Shown: positions 1 to 8,006, counted from the first letter of the stretch. The stretch: DNA of 10,605 bases from Thoreauomyces humboldtii (GCA_027596035.1 JADGJA010000794.1:1-10605); one strand, 5' to 3'. Translations and numbers: made by a program. The notes: a model not told the origin generated them from the letters alone.

Positions 1-330
1 CGCCAGTCGCCCCCCCACCCCCCACCTCACCCTTCGACATCCCATTCTCCAGACCGACATCTGTCTCAAGAACTGCTGATCGATCCAAAAGCTCTCTTCG
101 TCGCATACGCTTCCTGAGGAACCACCCTCTATCGCACCCCCTTTGTCTCGTCCTGCCCTCCTAGCAACTCACTCCACTCCACAGCATATCAGCCTGCGGA
201 TTACCCCTTACGCGCAGTTTCAAGTGTGCAATTCAACACCTTCGTACCAATACAATTCAGTTCCCTCACTCGATCGTACATCAGCCCCCAATAAAGCATC
301 AAGCATCAACATCATCATCATCATCACGCA
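1..330 (+). promoter_or_regulatory. Upstream region of the DUF1769 gene, pyrimidine-rich
   Basis: No gene is visible here. The + strand is rich in C and T, especially over the first 190 bases, which is common in fungal promoters of TATA-less genes. I see no TATA box near 100 bases before the ATG at 331. A short ATC/CAT simple repeat (about 309-327) sits immediately before the start codon. The exact promoter and transcription start are inferred from position only. Confidence 0.5.
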
Positions 331-1763
331 ATGGGTGAACTCAGAGTAACCGCCGGAAACGACTTCAACTCGCTCGACACGGTCGTGCAAGTGAACCGGT
401 TCCCCGTCCCTATCTCGAACGACCTCTTCGTATGTATCCTTGTCCTTGAACTTCCTTTTCTGCAAACCCTCCTCCTTCATCATCTCATCTCATCTCACCA
501 TTCCTAAACGTAGGAAGGTCTCCTGATCGTTCGTATCCTCAACTTTGACGAGTCCTTCCTTCCCGCACCCACGAACCCGGCGGTTCCTTCCACGACCCTC
601 CTCGCCTCGGCATCGCCGCTCGACTGCGACAACTACTTCAAAGACCGATCCCGACAGTTCTCGTTCCAGATCGAGGGATCCTTCAAGCAGAACGTGAACG
701 GTGATGACCTGTTCTGGGACATCTCGTTCCCCTACCGACTCGAGGGATTGCCCTTCTTCACTCCCATGGTCGTCAAGGCCTTGCAGTACCTGGATCCTGC
801 CACAGAGGTCGACTTCTACGCAAAGGTACGCGATACGTCGCGAGCGTTCTTTCTCACAATGAAAGCCCTTGCTCACTTACTTCAAAACCTGTGATCTTTC
901 AGGAACAATACGTGCGCTCGTCGATCCTGACGATGATGAATTCCATCACAGCATGGAAGCCCGCCGGTCTGTCGGCCGAAGACCAGGCCGTGATCGACGA
1001 AGATTTCACAGCTCCTCTGTCAGCGACGCACGGTACTCACCGCAAGCAAACGTCGGAGGACAGCACGAACGACGATGTCCACAGCGACGCCGGTTCCATC
1101 GCATCCACCAACGGACCTCCCGCTCCACCCGCCGTCATCAGTCGCAACGGTTCCACCGAACGCGTCCTCCATCCCGAGACGCTGACCATGGGGGTCCAGG
1201 AGGACCTGGCCATCATCATCTCCGGGATGCGAAAGTCCAACCTCGCGCCTCCCGGCACAAAGCCCGACTCGAAGCAGGAGCCTCCGAGATGCGACGTCGC
1301 AAAGAGACGAAAGTTCTTCCTGGCCGCCGAGAACAGGAAACGCGTCACGTTCACTCCGGACGTCGTCTACGCGTTCGAGTCGTTCAACCCGTGAGTCCAT
1401 TCCCAATTCCAGCTTTTTCTTGGGTTTACGGCGTCTCTCCTCCTTGCCTTGCATTTTCTGACCCCCTCATTCTCCCGAAATTCATACAGAAACATGGTGT
1501 GGACGAGCTTCGAAGCCAAACTTCCCGCGATCGGAGCGCTAGGCAACATCGACATCAAGCGTCTCTTCCCGATCAAGCGGGTGGTCCGGGTCCGCATGTG
1601 CAGCAAGGACGGCAAGACGACCTACCTCGGCATGGAGCTCGAGCTGGTCAAGTCCGAGGACGGCAGCTCGTGGTCCCTCGCCTCCAACTCGAGCGACAAG
1701 AAGCAGAAGGGGTCCAAAGGTTCGAAGGATAGTCTCAGGGGGAGCAAGGACAGCTTGAAGTGA
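331..1763 (+). CDS. DUF1769 (UPF0590) family protein, four exons
   Basis: Spliced model: 331-429, 514-825, 903-1390, 1490-1763, giving 390 residues. All three introns (84, 77 and 99 bases) have GT..AG ends with donors GTATGT, GTACGC and GTGAGT, and the total length is a multiple of three. Family features are a FEG(L/R)(L/I)VR block at the exon 1/2 junction, FSFQIEGSFK in the middle of exon 2, and RKRVTFTPDVVYAFESFNPN followed by MVWTSFEAKLP across the exon 3/4 junction. Between them is a low-complexity acidic/Ser-rich linker (SEDSTNDDVHSDAGS). The C-terminus is a Lys/Ser-rich tail with repeated SKDSL. From family knowledge, DUF1769 proteins are fungal; a fission-yeast member (Duc1) has been reported at ER-plasma-membrane contacts and linked to membrane lipid composition. 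A similar role here is inference. No transmembrane segment or signal peptide is visible. It is convergent with the Con-10-like gene downstream. Confidence 0.9.
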
Positions 1764-2929
1764 AAAGTTTTGTGGTGAACATCCATGGCGCCCCACACGT
1801 ACCTCACTTTTAATATTGTTTTTTTTCTTACATTCGATAATCTCCCTTTTTTTTTCTCACCGAGCTACTCTACTCTCCCGACTGCAAGGCGCCGTTTGCG
1901 GAGGGGCACTTCTCTTTGCGTATACCGGTAGGTGCCGAGCCAGATCGAGAACGGCACGCGCGCATCAAAGATCAAGTTCGCCTTGCCTACCTGCAACTAC
2001 ACATGAACGAGAGAAGATGCTGCTGCAAGAGTATGCTGCCGGTCGCCTCGTTCGTCAAAAATGTGCGAGAAGCTTTCCGGACGAATTCATGTCTTGGGCG
2101 GAAAAGCAGGTCTACCACACACAAACATTGACGCTCGATACAATAGTCTGCTTGTCAAAACGCAAAAACCAACTACAAGAATGCACTGCGCGGGGACCCC
2201 GCTTCGCGTGGAACGACTTCGCTCGCAAAACGTTGTCGCGTTACCTTACAAGACGGATCATATTCCTACTCTACGAAGGTCGTGACACGCTTTTGATCAA
2301 GCTCATCGAGCCCCGTCCAGGTGGCTCCTCCAAGCCCCGGGCCGCCAGTAGGCCGCCCGCCCCCCGGGGGTCGCGGCTTACGTTCCGCCCGTCACACGCC
2401 GCGGATGGGATGGATCGGGGGTCTCAGGGTCACGTCAACCGACGCTGATCTACCTCTATGGCAACTCCGGCTCGGGAAAAGAGCTTCGTTGGCTTCGAGA
2501 CGCATCGAGCGCCATTGTTGTCCGAGAGCATACGCCCAGCCGAGACAAGGCCTGTCGAAAGAGCCACCGAAACAGTAACCTTTCGCGCGATGCCGAGAGC
2601 AACCAGAACCAGCAGCCTATGCCGAGAGGTCTCAAAAGGAAGGGAAAAGAAGCGTGACTTTGAGAGGGTAAGGGGGGATTAGCAAGCCGCAACGATGTGG
2701 GTCAGATACGAAAGGAGTTGGCACGATGCCGCAAGCCGACAGATGGGTGATGACGACGACGGAATACACCCAGATGGCATAGCGTATCATCATCAGCAAA
2801 GGCATATATACCATAGTAAAGAATCAAAAAGCGTTTCATCATTTGAAAGCCAAAAACAAGACTTGAGGGCGAAAATCAAGCACATGTACAGTTTTTTCAT
2901 CATCCCATCTTTCAAGAGAATCCCATCAT
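1764..2929. other. Gene-poor stretch between convergent genes
   Basis: No convincing gene. Two T-tracts (1819-1826 and 1847-1855) just after the DUF1769 stop probably belong to its 3' end region. There is a frame open from 1816 to 2448 on +, but it starts without ATG, has mixed codon use and resembles nothing I know. Small symmetric elements include GCGGGG-A-CCCCGC (2190-2202) and the palindrome CCCCCGGGGG (2361-2370). I see no transposon ends or RNA gene. Confidence 0.5.
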
Positions 2930-3396
2930 TCACTTGCGATCACCCTCCTTGGAATCGACTACCTCAGCGTTTCCACCCATGCTAGCGATCTCCCTCTGTC
3001 GCTCCGGGTCCGTCTCCTTCATGCTGGCGAACCCCTGGTTTCCTCCGTACGTGACGATCTCGTCACCGTCGGTGGCGGACTCGGAGACCTTTCGTTCGTC
3101 GTCGGTCATGTCGACCTGGGATCGGGTGTTGTGGGCGGGTTCAGAGTACGAGTCGTTCGCGTCGACCGTGGAGGAGGGTTGGAAGGCTCCGCTGTCGTCT
3201 TCGCCGGTCAGGCCGTCGGAGGTGGACGAGTTGGAGGCGCGTCCGCCTTTGGATGCGATCTCGCGCTGAGAGGGAAGAGGGATGAGGGGGAGGATGATCA
3301 GATGAAGAATCCTGGGATGCCTTTGAAAAGAGCCACTTTCTCCAAACTCACCACTTCGTCCTTGTCCATCGATGCGAATCCGCGGTTCTCAGACAT
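2930..3396 (-). CDS. Con-10/KGG-repeat small stress protein
   Basis: Two exons (3396-3352 and 3265-2930) give 126 residues. The 86-base intron (3351-3266) has donor GTGAGT and acceptor CTCAG and splits at phase 0. The protein has two copies of a motif: GFASM (6-10) with REIASKGG (16-23), and GFASM (93-97) with REIASMGG (106-113). Between them is a hydrophilic linker rich in Ser, Asp, Glu and Thr with no hydrophobic segment. This is the KGG or 'stress-induced' repeat of fungal conidiation protein Con-10 and of bacterial GsiB-like proteins. Such proteins are small, disordered and hydrophilic, and are typically induced in spores, desiccation, light or starvation. The intron falls inside the first repeat; without it the repeat is interrupted, which confirms the splice. 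The start is the only ATG that gives the first repeat. A TATAAA lies 96-101 bases upstream. Cellular role is inferred from the family. Confidence 0.88.
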
Positions 3397-4087
3397 GTTT
3401 TCGTGCGGTGTTGTTGTTTTCGAGGGAAAGTGTGGGGAATGCTAGGTAGGTTGTATGATCTGACCAGGGAAGGAATGTCTATCCTCGGAACTTTATAGTT
3501 ACGGTGGTCGTCTCCGCGCGCAGTGGGCGGTAAGGGAGAGGGCAACTTCGTCGTCATGATGACATGGCCCTGGGTCAAGAGCTGATCCCCAGTGGAAAAA
3601 GGCCGCTTATGGGTAAGGTTGGCCCCTTCCGCATAAAGACCACATGTCCATGTACGTACGGTAGCGGAGAATCCAATGTTTCTGCGTCAGTTCTGGACAG
3701 ACTGATCAGACAGACTGTGATGTCGAACAGGAGGAGGGGGGAAAACCTACCCCAAATCGCTGTCAGAACCGGCACCCTATTTTTCCGTCAGAGCGAGTCA
3801 AAGTCAAGAGGGCCAACGCAAACCGAAAAGAAGCAGTTTCAATGGAATCATAGTATGATATGGTTGAAGGATGGACATGCTGGCAGCGGAGGAGGGGCAG
3901 GTGGAGTTGCGAGGGGGGATACCATACCGGTAGAGTTCGCGCACACAGAGGTTATCGACCTTCCCATGAGCCCCAGCCTCAGTGATTAATCGAAGCTACC
4001 TAAAGACAACAACAACAAAAAGAATGACCCTCCTCTCCTCTCCTTGCCTGCCTTTGACCGATATCCCCTTCTCTCATCACCATCCAA
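3397..4087. other. Intergenic region: Con-10-like promoter and NAD kinase 3' side
   Basis: About 690 bases without a convincing gene. The low-numbered half is the promoter of the Con-10-like gene (- strand). The last hundred bases are the 3' side of the NAD kinase gene. An ATG-initiated frame of 141 codons (3564-3989, +) is open, but its codon choice is not that of the neighbouring genes, it has no recognisable domain, and it lies across the stress-gene promoter. I treat it as unsupported. Confidence 0.5.
3492..3497 (-). promoter_or_regulatory. TATA box of the Con-10-like gene
   Basis: TATAAA on the - strand, 96-101 bases before the ATG at 3396. Its offset agrees with TATA-like elements of the other - strand genes in the window. 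A CCCCT/AGGGG pentamer at 3623-3627, about 230 bases upstream of the ATG, matches the fungal stress-response element core. A pentamer is weak evidence, although it would fit a stress-induced gene. Confidence 0.6.
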
Positions 4088-5621
4088 TCAAAGCAAAGGC
4101 TTCTGAGCCTCCCTCTCGTTCCAATGGAGACTGCTGACCAGACTCCTGAACCAATCGTCCTTGTTCTCGTCGTGGCAGATCTGGAGCAAGGGGAACCTCG
4201 AGGCCGTGACGACGACGCTGTCCGTCTTCTGGAGCTGTCGTCGATCCCTCCCGTCGAACGAGACCCAGGCCGGGACCCGGGAGTTGGGGGAGACGCAGAT
4301 CCGGAGGGCCGTGCGAGAGGGGAGGATCATGGGTCGACAGGTCAGGGTGTGCGGACAGATGGGCGTGATGAGGATCGCTGTCTTTTCCGGATGTACTAAT
4401 GGCATATGGATAGATGGAGAGATTGAGAGATTGAGAGAGAGAGACTTTTCGTGAGTTCCGTCCCGTGGAGGGTCGGTGCTCCTTCCCTTACCTAATGATC
4501 CTCCGGCGCTGAGAGAGTAGGCCGTGGATCCCGTCGCTGTCGCCACGACGAGACCGTCCGCTTGGATGGTGGTGAGGTACATGTCGTCCGCGTAGAGTTC
4601 GAGCATCAAGAGTCCAGCGTTCGCACCCTAACCCCGAGCGAAGGAAAATGAGACGCTGAACACACATGCGCCACACCGGTTCCTTCGGACCAAAACGTAC
4701 CCGATCCAGGACGACCTCGTTCATGACCTGGGTCTCCAACTCCGGTTCACCTGTGGGAGCCGTCTCGCACGTCCTACACGTGCCGTTCTGCGTCGCTCGC
4801 GTGACCTTGTCCCTCTTGCACGCCGTGTCCGGTTTCCGTTGCTGCTGCCGTCCGGTGGTCGACTCCACGAGCCCGTTGGTGACGGACATGGGTGGCCCTT
4901 CCTTCTTCTCGTCGGCGCGATGCGTGTACACGGTGCAGCAGAGACGTTGTCGAAAGGTCGTGTGCTTTCCCTTCCCCGACAGGATCTCGTCGAGGGCTCG
5001 AGCGTGTTCGTCGAATCGAAAGTTGGTGAGGAAGCCGAGGGATCCGAGGTGGAAGGAGACGAAGGGGGGCACATTCTTCTGGAACAGACCGGCTGTCGGG
5101 AATGATGACGGGCACGTCGATAAGAGTGATCTGTCTCGTCCAGACGACTTTTTTTTAGGGGAGGGCAGGAACTCACCGGCAAAGAGCACGGTTCCATCGC
5201 CACCCATCGTGACGACGAGTCCTATCCTCTCGTAATGGTCCCTCACCCACTCGGGAGTCCAAAACTTTATCCTTCCCACAACGTCCGCCTCCCGTTCGTC
5301 GTCCTCCCCGTCGAACTCGCCCTTCATCATCTCCCCGACGTGAACGTCCACGTTGCAGTTCTCCAGGAACCACAAGGCGAGCTTCTTGGTCAGGGGCACG
5401 ATGGAAGGATCACCCGGTTTCGTGACGACCAGGACGGATTTGCATCGTTCGATCTTGAGTCTCATCGCAAGCACCTTTCCCAGCTTCTGATGGAGTCTGA
5501 CGGCGGCGTCCACGATGACCTCCACGGAGAGGGCGTCCTTTTCGAGGTCGTCCGGAGTGTAGAGACGGGACCGGAGGATGTGGGTGTTGGGTTGCGGGGT
5601 GTGGGAGTGGAAGAGACGCAT
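4088..5621 (-). CDS. NAD kinase (ATP-NAD kinase, Utr1/Pos5 family)
   Basis: Phosphorylates NAD(+) with ATP to make NADP(+), the source of NADPH. Exons 5621-5177, 5092-4701, 4627-4492 and 4395-4088 give 426 residues. The introns (84, 73, 96 bases) have donors GTGAGT, GTACGT and GTAAGG, all ending in AG. Key motifs: MGGDGTVLFA with GGDG at 140-143 (ATP/NAD site, catalytic Asp); SFHLGSLGFLTNF (161-173); MNEVVLDRG with Asn-Glu at 273-274; ADGLVVATATGSTAYSLSAGG (302-322); and VHPEKTAILITPICPHTLTC with the family's SRFPL and DWFRSL ends. Every splice junction restores a conserved block (FA|AGLFQ, DR|GAN, SL|VHP). A hydrophilic insert (about 206-268, with C240, C254, C257) precedes the NE motif. I see no clear mitochondrial presequence from the 5621 ATG, so a cytosolic enzyme is more likely. 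The frame stays open upstream to a TAA at 5730-5732, so the N-terminus could be longer (see the findings). Confidence 0.95.
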
Positions 5622-5729
5622 CTGGTTCGGACAGTCTTTTGGGGGGGTTGTGATGTCAGAATCTGAGCTGCTCTTTTCGAACACGGGTGGTTCAGGGTTC
5701 TGAAGATCCAGGGCGTTCCGTTCCCCGTC

Positions 5730-6116
5730 TTATGTACCCTTTAGCTCGACGAAGCCTCTGTCGTCCTCGAACTCGATGGCGAAGCGAGCGCGGTGAAAGT
5801 CGTCAAAGTTCTCCTCGAAGGCCTAGCGCGACGGAAGATATGAGTTACTGGGAGAAGCTACCGCCGCCGGTAGATCCCTCACGTGGGCAAGGTCCTTGAA
5901 GTCGGGCCTATGATCCGCTACGATGGCAGAAGGGTCAGGTAAAACGGATCAGAGGCCCGATTTGATGACAAGGTATCATTGGGTACCTGGAAGGAAGACG
6001 TATTTCGTGACTTTGTTGTGAGACAGCCTCAGCTGCTTTGACCCTTGCGCATGATCATGCTCCTCCTCCCCCTTCTGGTCCTGGTGGTGGTCCTGCTTCT
6101 GATGATGGTCCGGCAT
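5730..6116 (-). CDS. Small three-exon gene, unknown protein (possible PB1-like fold)
   Basis: Model: 6116-5987, 5917-5883, 5822-5730, giving 85 residues. The introns are 69 bases (5986-5918, GTACCC..GTAG) and 60 bases (5882-5823, GTGAGG..CTAG). Both splices keep one frame and the total is a multiple of three. The N-terminus is low complexity, rich in His, Gln, Asp and Glu (MPDHHQKQDHHQDQKGEEE). The rest reads as a compact domain: KQLRLSHNKVTKYVFLPA, then HRPDFKDLAHAFEENFDDF, then RARFAIEFEDDRGFVELKGT. The order basic beta-strands, a helix starting PDFKDLAHAF, then FAIEFEDDRGFVEL resembles a PB1 domain with its acidic EDDRG loop. This is inference from pattern and I cannot name the family. A TATAAA lies 98-103 bases upstream of the ATG. 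The stop is 108 bases before the NAD kinase ATG and in its reading frame. It may be a separate gene or the first exons of a longer kinase. Confidence 0.5.
5731..5736 (-). promoter_or_regulatory. TATA-like TACATA upstream of NAD kinase
   Basis: TACATA on the - strand lies 110-115 bases before the kinase ATG at 5621. It overlaps the final codons (ACA TAA) of the upstream small gene. Assignment rests on motif and spacing only. The same bases also lie in a GTACAT that could act as a splice donor. Confidence 0.3.
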
Positions 6117-6213
6117 CACAAGAGACGTGTGGCATGTGAAAGAGGCAATGCGGGGGGTTGCACGTCTTGTGTGCGTGCGTTGTTGGTGGGCACAGTCCCT
6201 AGCACTTCTCTTT

Positions 6214-6219
6214 TTTATA
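6214..6219 (-). promoter_or_regulatory. TATA box of the small three-exon gene
   Basis: TATAAA (followed by further A residues) on the - strand, 98-103 bases before the ATG at 6116. It sits in the 165-base gap between this gene and a possible divergent + strand start at 6282, so the gap may act as a shared promoter. Confidence 0.5.
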
Positions 6220-6281
6220 CGTACTTGTTCTTTAGTCAATACATTCCATCATCCCACCGCCACCCACCACCTGCCAACGCC

Positions 6282-6512
6282 ATGGCCACCCCAAACGCCA
6301 TGGACACCCCCGCAGACCGTTATACCGCCGTCCGCCTCGCGCTTCCGCCCGACTCGCAACACCACCTGCCGGCCGACTATACTGACTTTGCCTCTCTTTT
6401 CAGCCGGCGTGTTGGTGCTTGGCTTCAGTGTTCAAAAGGGAACAAGCCAAGGCATCTACAACCGGGTGAGCGGGGCTGTTTGCGGGGAACCAGGTGTTTG
6501 GCGCCTGGCTGA
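6282..6512 (+). pseudogene. Coding-like 5' segment running into the inverted repeat
   Basis: An ATG in good context (CGCCATGG) at 6282 opens a frame starting MATPNAMDTPADRYTAVRLA. For its first 39 codons after the ATG (to about 6401), 28 end in C or G, like the real genes here. The inverted repeat begins at 6401. The frame then continues into the repeat and stops at 6510-6512, giving 76 residues in all. Composition and meaning change at the boundary, so this looks like the 5' end of a gene broken by the repeat. Alternatively the CTCTTTTCAG at 6394-6403, preceded by TACTGAC, is a true intron end and the gene is spliced; I found no good donor. The product is not recognised. Confidence 0.3.
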
Positions 6513-6936
6513 ACTGGGAAGCCTTGTATGTTCTGAAGGGACGTTGAGTCGTGGAGGGCGGCATTGGACTGGTAGTCCGGCGCTTTTGCAGCGGCGCGAT
6601 AGAATCGAGCTATCCTTTACCACCCGCCTCAAACTGCGTCGGCTGCTTGAAAAGCGCACGCCTGAAGACCTGATCCAGCAGTTCGTGTCTGTTATACCCG
6701 AGTGGGAGGAGGCGGGCTGTCTCAAAGTCTTCCCCCCCCCCGCCGCTGCAAAAGCGCCGGACTACCAGTCCAATGCCGCCCTCCACGACTCAACGTCCCT
6801 TCAGAACATACAAGGCTTCCCAGTTCAGCCAGGCGCCAAACACCTGGTTCCCCGCAAACAGCCCCGCTCACCCGGTTGTAGATGCCTTGGCTTGTTCCCT
6901 TTTGAACATTGAAGCCAAGCACCAACACGCCGGCTG
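6401..6936. repeat. Near-perfect 196-base inverted repeat (fold-back element)
   Basis: Left arm 6401-6596 and right arm 6741-6936 are reverse complements with one mismatch (G6428 opposite T6909) and no gaps. The spacer is 6597-6740 (144 bases) and ends in a run of nine C residues (6732-6740), directly before the right arm. Arms begin and end with CAGCCGGCGTGTTGGTGCTT. I see no target-site duplication: the left flank ends CCTCTCTTTT and the right flank starts GGAAAATTAG. The spacer has a small GATAG/CTATC stem (6598-6614). There is no transposase. Candidates are a non-autonomous fold-back or MULE-like element, a hairpin-RNA locus, or an artefact of amplification or assembly. Confidence 0.95.
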
Positions 6937-7167
6937 GGAAAATTAGTTTGGCTTGGTGTTCATCGTCTAGCGGGTCTAGCGTCTAGCCGAATCGGTCCCC
7001 AGGGCGTATCGCTGGGTCGGGGCATATTTTCGGGCAAGTAGCTTTGGGTTCATAATAAAGCACCGATTTGCTAAGAACAAATTGGCTATTTTCTTCGAAG
7101 GGCCGGAATGACTATTGTCCAAAAGCGGATGAGAAGGAGGATGATGTATTATTGTAGGGCGAAAGAG

Positions 7168-7308
7168 ATGTCCCTTCCCTTCGTCGACCCGGCCAACATC
7201 CACATGATTCCACAATGGAAGCCTTCGTCCTTCAACGCTTTCGACCCAAGCACCACATTGCTGTGGGTGTCTTCTTCCACCCCCTCATCCAACGACCAGC
7301 ACGATTGA
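7168..7308 (+). pseudogene. Short coding-like fragment, unknown
   Basis: The frame from the ATG at 7168 to the TGA at 7306-7308 encodes 46 residues beginning MSLPFVDPANIHMIPQWKPS. Many codons end in C or G, as in the real genes. The stretch FNAFDPSTTLLWVSSST resembles the first WD40 blade of the Pan2 deadenylase subunit (an FDP..LLW pattern). No continuation is visible, so if the likeness is real this is a remnant. It could equally be chance. Confidence 0.2.
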
Positions 7309-7391
7309 TCCAGGCAACTTGTCACAAACCCGAAACGGCCGGACCGCCGCCCCCGCATCAAACCCCTTCCCCATCAGAATCGAAAAGTTCC

Positions 7392-7407
7392 TGCAAAACG
7401 TTTTGCA
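7392..7407. repeat. 16-base perfect palindrome
   Basis: TGCAAAACGTTTTGCA is its own reverse complement. A second perfect palindrome, GTACCGGTAC, is at 7436-7445. They could be binding sites for dimeric proteins or chance. No gene start lies nearby. Confidence 0.9.
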
Positions 7408-7450
7408 AGACTGCTAGGTTCATTGCTATCCGGGAGTACCGGTACACGCA

Positions 7451-7544
7451 TCCAGGATTGAACTGGAGACTCTCTCGGTGTTAGATTTGTTGATCGAACG
7501 GTCAAAAGGGACGACGACGGGGGCATGTCCGCCCAGCTGAGGTA
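7451..7544 (-). other. tRNA-like A-box and B-box pair (degenerate tRNA or SINE-like)
   Basis: On the - strand TACCTCAGCTGG (7544-7533) matches the pol III A-box consensus TRGCNNAGYNGG at 11 of 12 positions. AGTTCAATCC (7464-7455) resembles the B box and sits in a perfect T-arm: TCCAG, loop TTCAATC, CTGGA. The boxes are 80 bases apart, longer than in an intronless tRNA, and I could not pair a 7-base acceptor stem or a D-stem. It is therefore not a normal tRNA gene. It may be a decayed tRNA, a tRNA-derived SINE head, or chance. Confidence 0.25.
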
Positions 7545-7579
7545 CCGTACATCTCGCCAGGGTGGTATGAGGCTTGGCT

Positions 7580-7617
7580 CACGGGCTATCACTAGTCCCA
7601 CGGGCTATCACTAGTCC
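7580..7617. repeat. Tandem duplication of 19 bases
   Basis: CACGGGCTATCACTAGTCC occurs twice in direct succession (7580-7598, 7599-7617) with no mismatch. It looks like a recent slippage or repair duplication. Confidence 0.95.
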
Positions 7618-8006
7618 TTCGTTGGCCTCCAGCGACCGGGTTACTCTCCTTTCCATTAGCTTGCCGATTGAAACGCATGTCCAGTACGGGTCGTATCGGC
7701 TTTGTTGAACGGGGAGATCCGGTAATCGTGAACCTCAAAGCACCCTTCCCGACGGCCGGCGAACATTGCGAGCGGTTTTTGGACAGCCCCCCGCCGCTGG
7801 CAGTTCGGCTAACTCGCAGTGGTCATTTCCAGAAAACGTGGGAAAGAAAAGGGGGGGGGGCAAAGTCATTCGTTCGAACAACCTCGAGTCCAGCAATGCT
7901 TCGCTCGTCTGTCGTGATTTTCGCAGGAAGCGTGCACAAGGCTTTTTCTGAAAAACTACATCGAGGTGGTAGGGAGTGGGGAGAGGGGAGAGGGAACTAC
8001 CGATGT

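Larger units (their letters stand above)
6937..8006. other. Gene-poor stretch between inverted repeat and fungalysin 3' end
   Basis: About 1 kb without a convincing complete gene. It contains three GTCTAGC heptamers (6965-6987), a short coding-like frame (7168-7308), a 16-base palindrome (7392-7407), a tRNA-like box pair on - (7451-7544), and a 19-base tandem duplication (7580-7617). Bases 7620-8006 hold the 3' side of the fungalysin gene and nothing else that I can support, apart from a G-run (7851-7860). Confidence 0.5.

Noticed and set aside
1816..2448. A 210-codon frame on + in the gene-poor stretch
   Set aside because: It starts at TTG within a T-tract, has mixed codon use, and shows no domain. 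The first in-frame ATG lies well inside.
3564..3989. A 141-codon ATG-initiated frame on +
   Set aside because: Codon use differs from the neighbours, there is no recognisable motif, and it overlaps the Con-10-like promoter. Transcript data could revive it.
4396..4491. GAGATT/GA simple repeat in the third NAD kinase intron
   Set aside because: A short purine repeat inside an intron with good splice ends is common and needs no further explanation.
5622..5684. NAD kinase start at the upstream in-frame GTG (5684)
   Set aside because: GTG is not a normal nuclear start in fungi. The ATG at 5621 lies 110 bases after a TATA-like hexamer and leaves all kinase motifs intact.
6401..6936. MULE transposon with target-site duplication
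   Set aside because: Flanks CCTCTCTTTT and GGAAAATTAG share no direct repeat, and no transposase is present, so only a generic fold-back element can be claimed.
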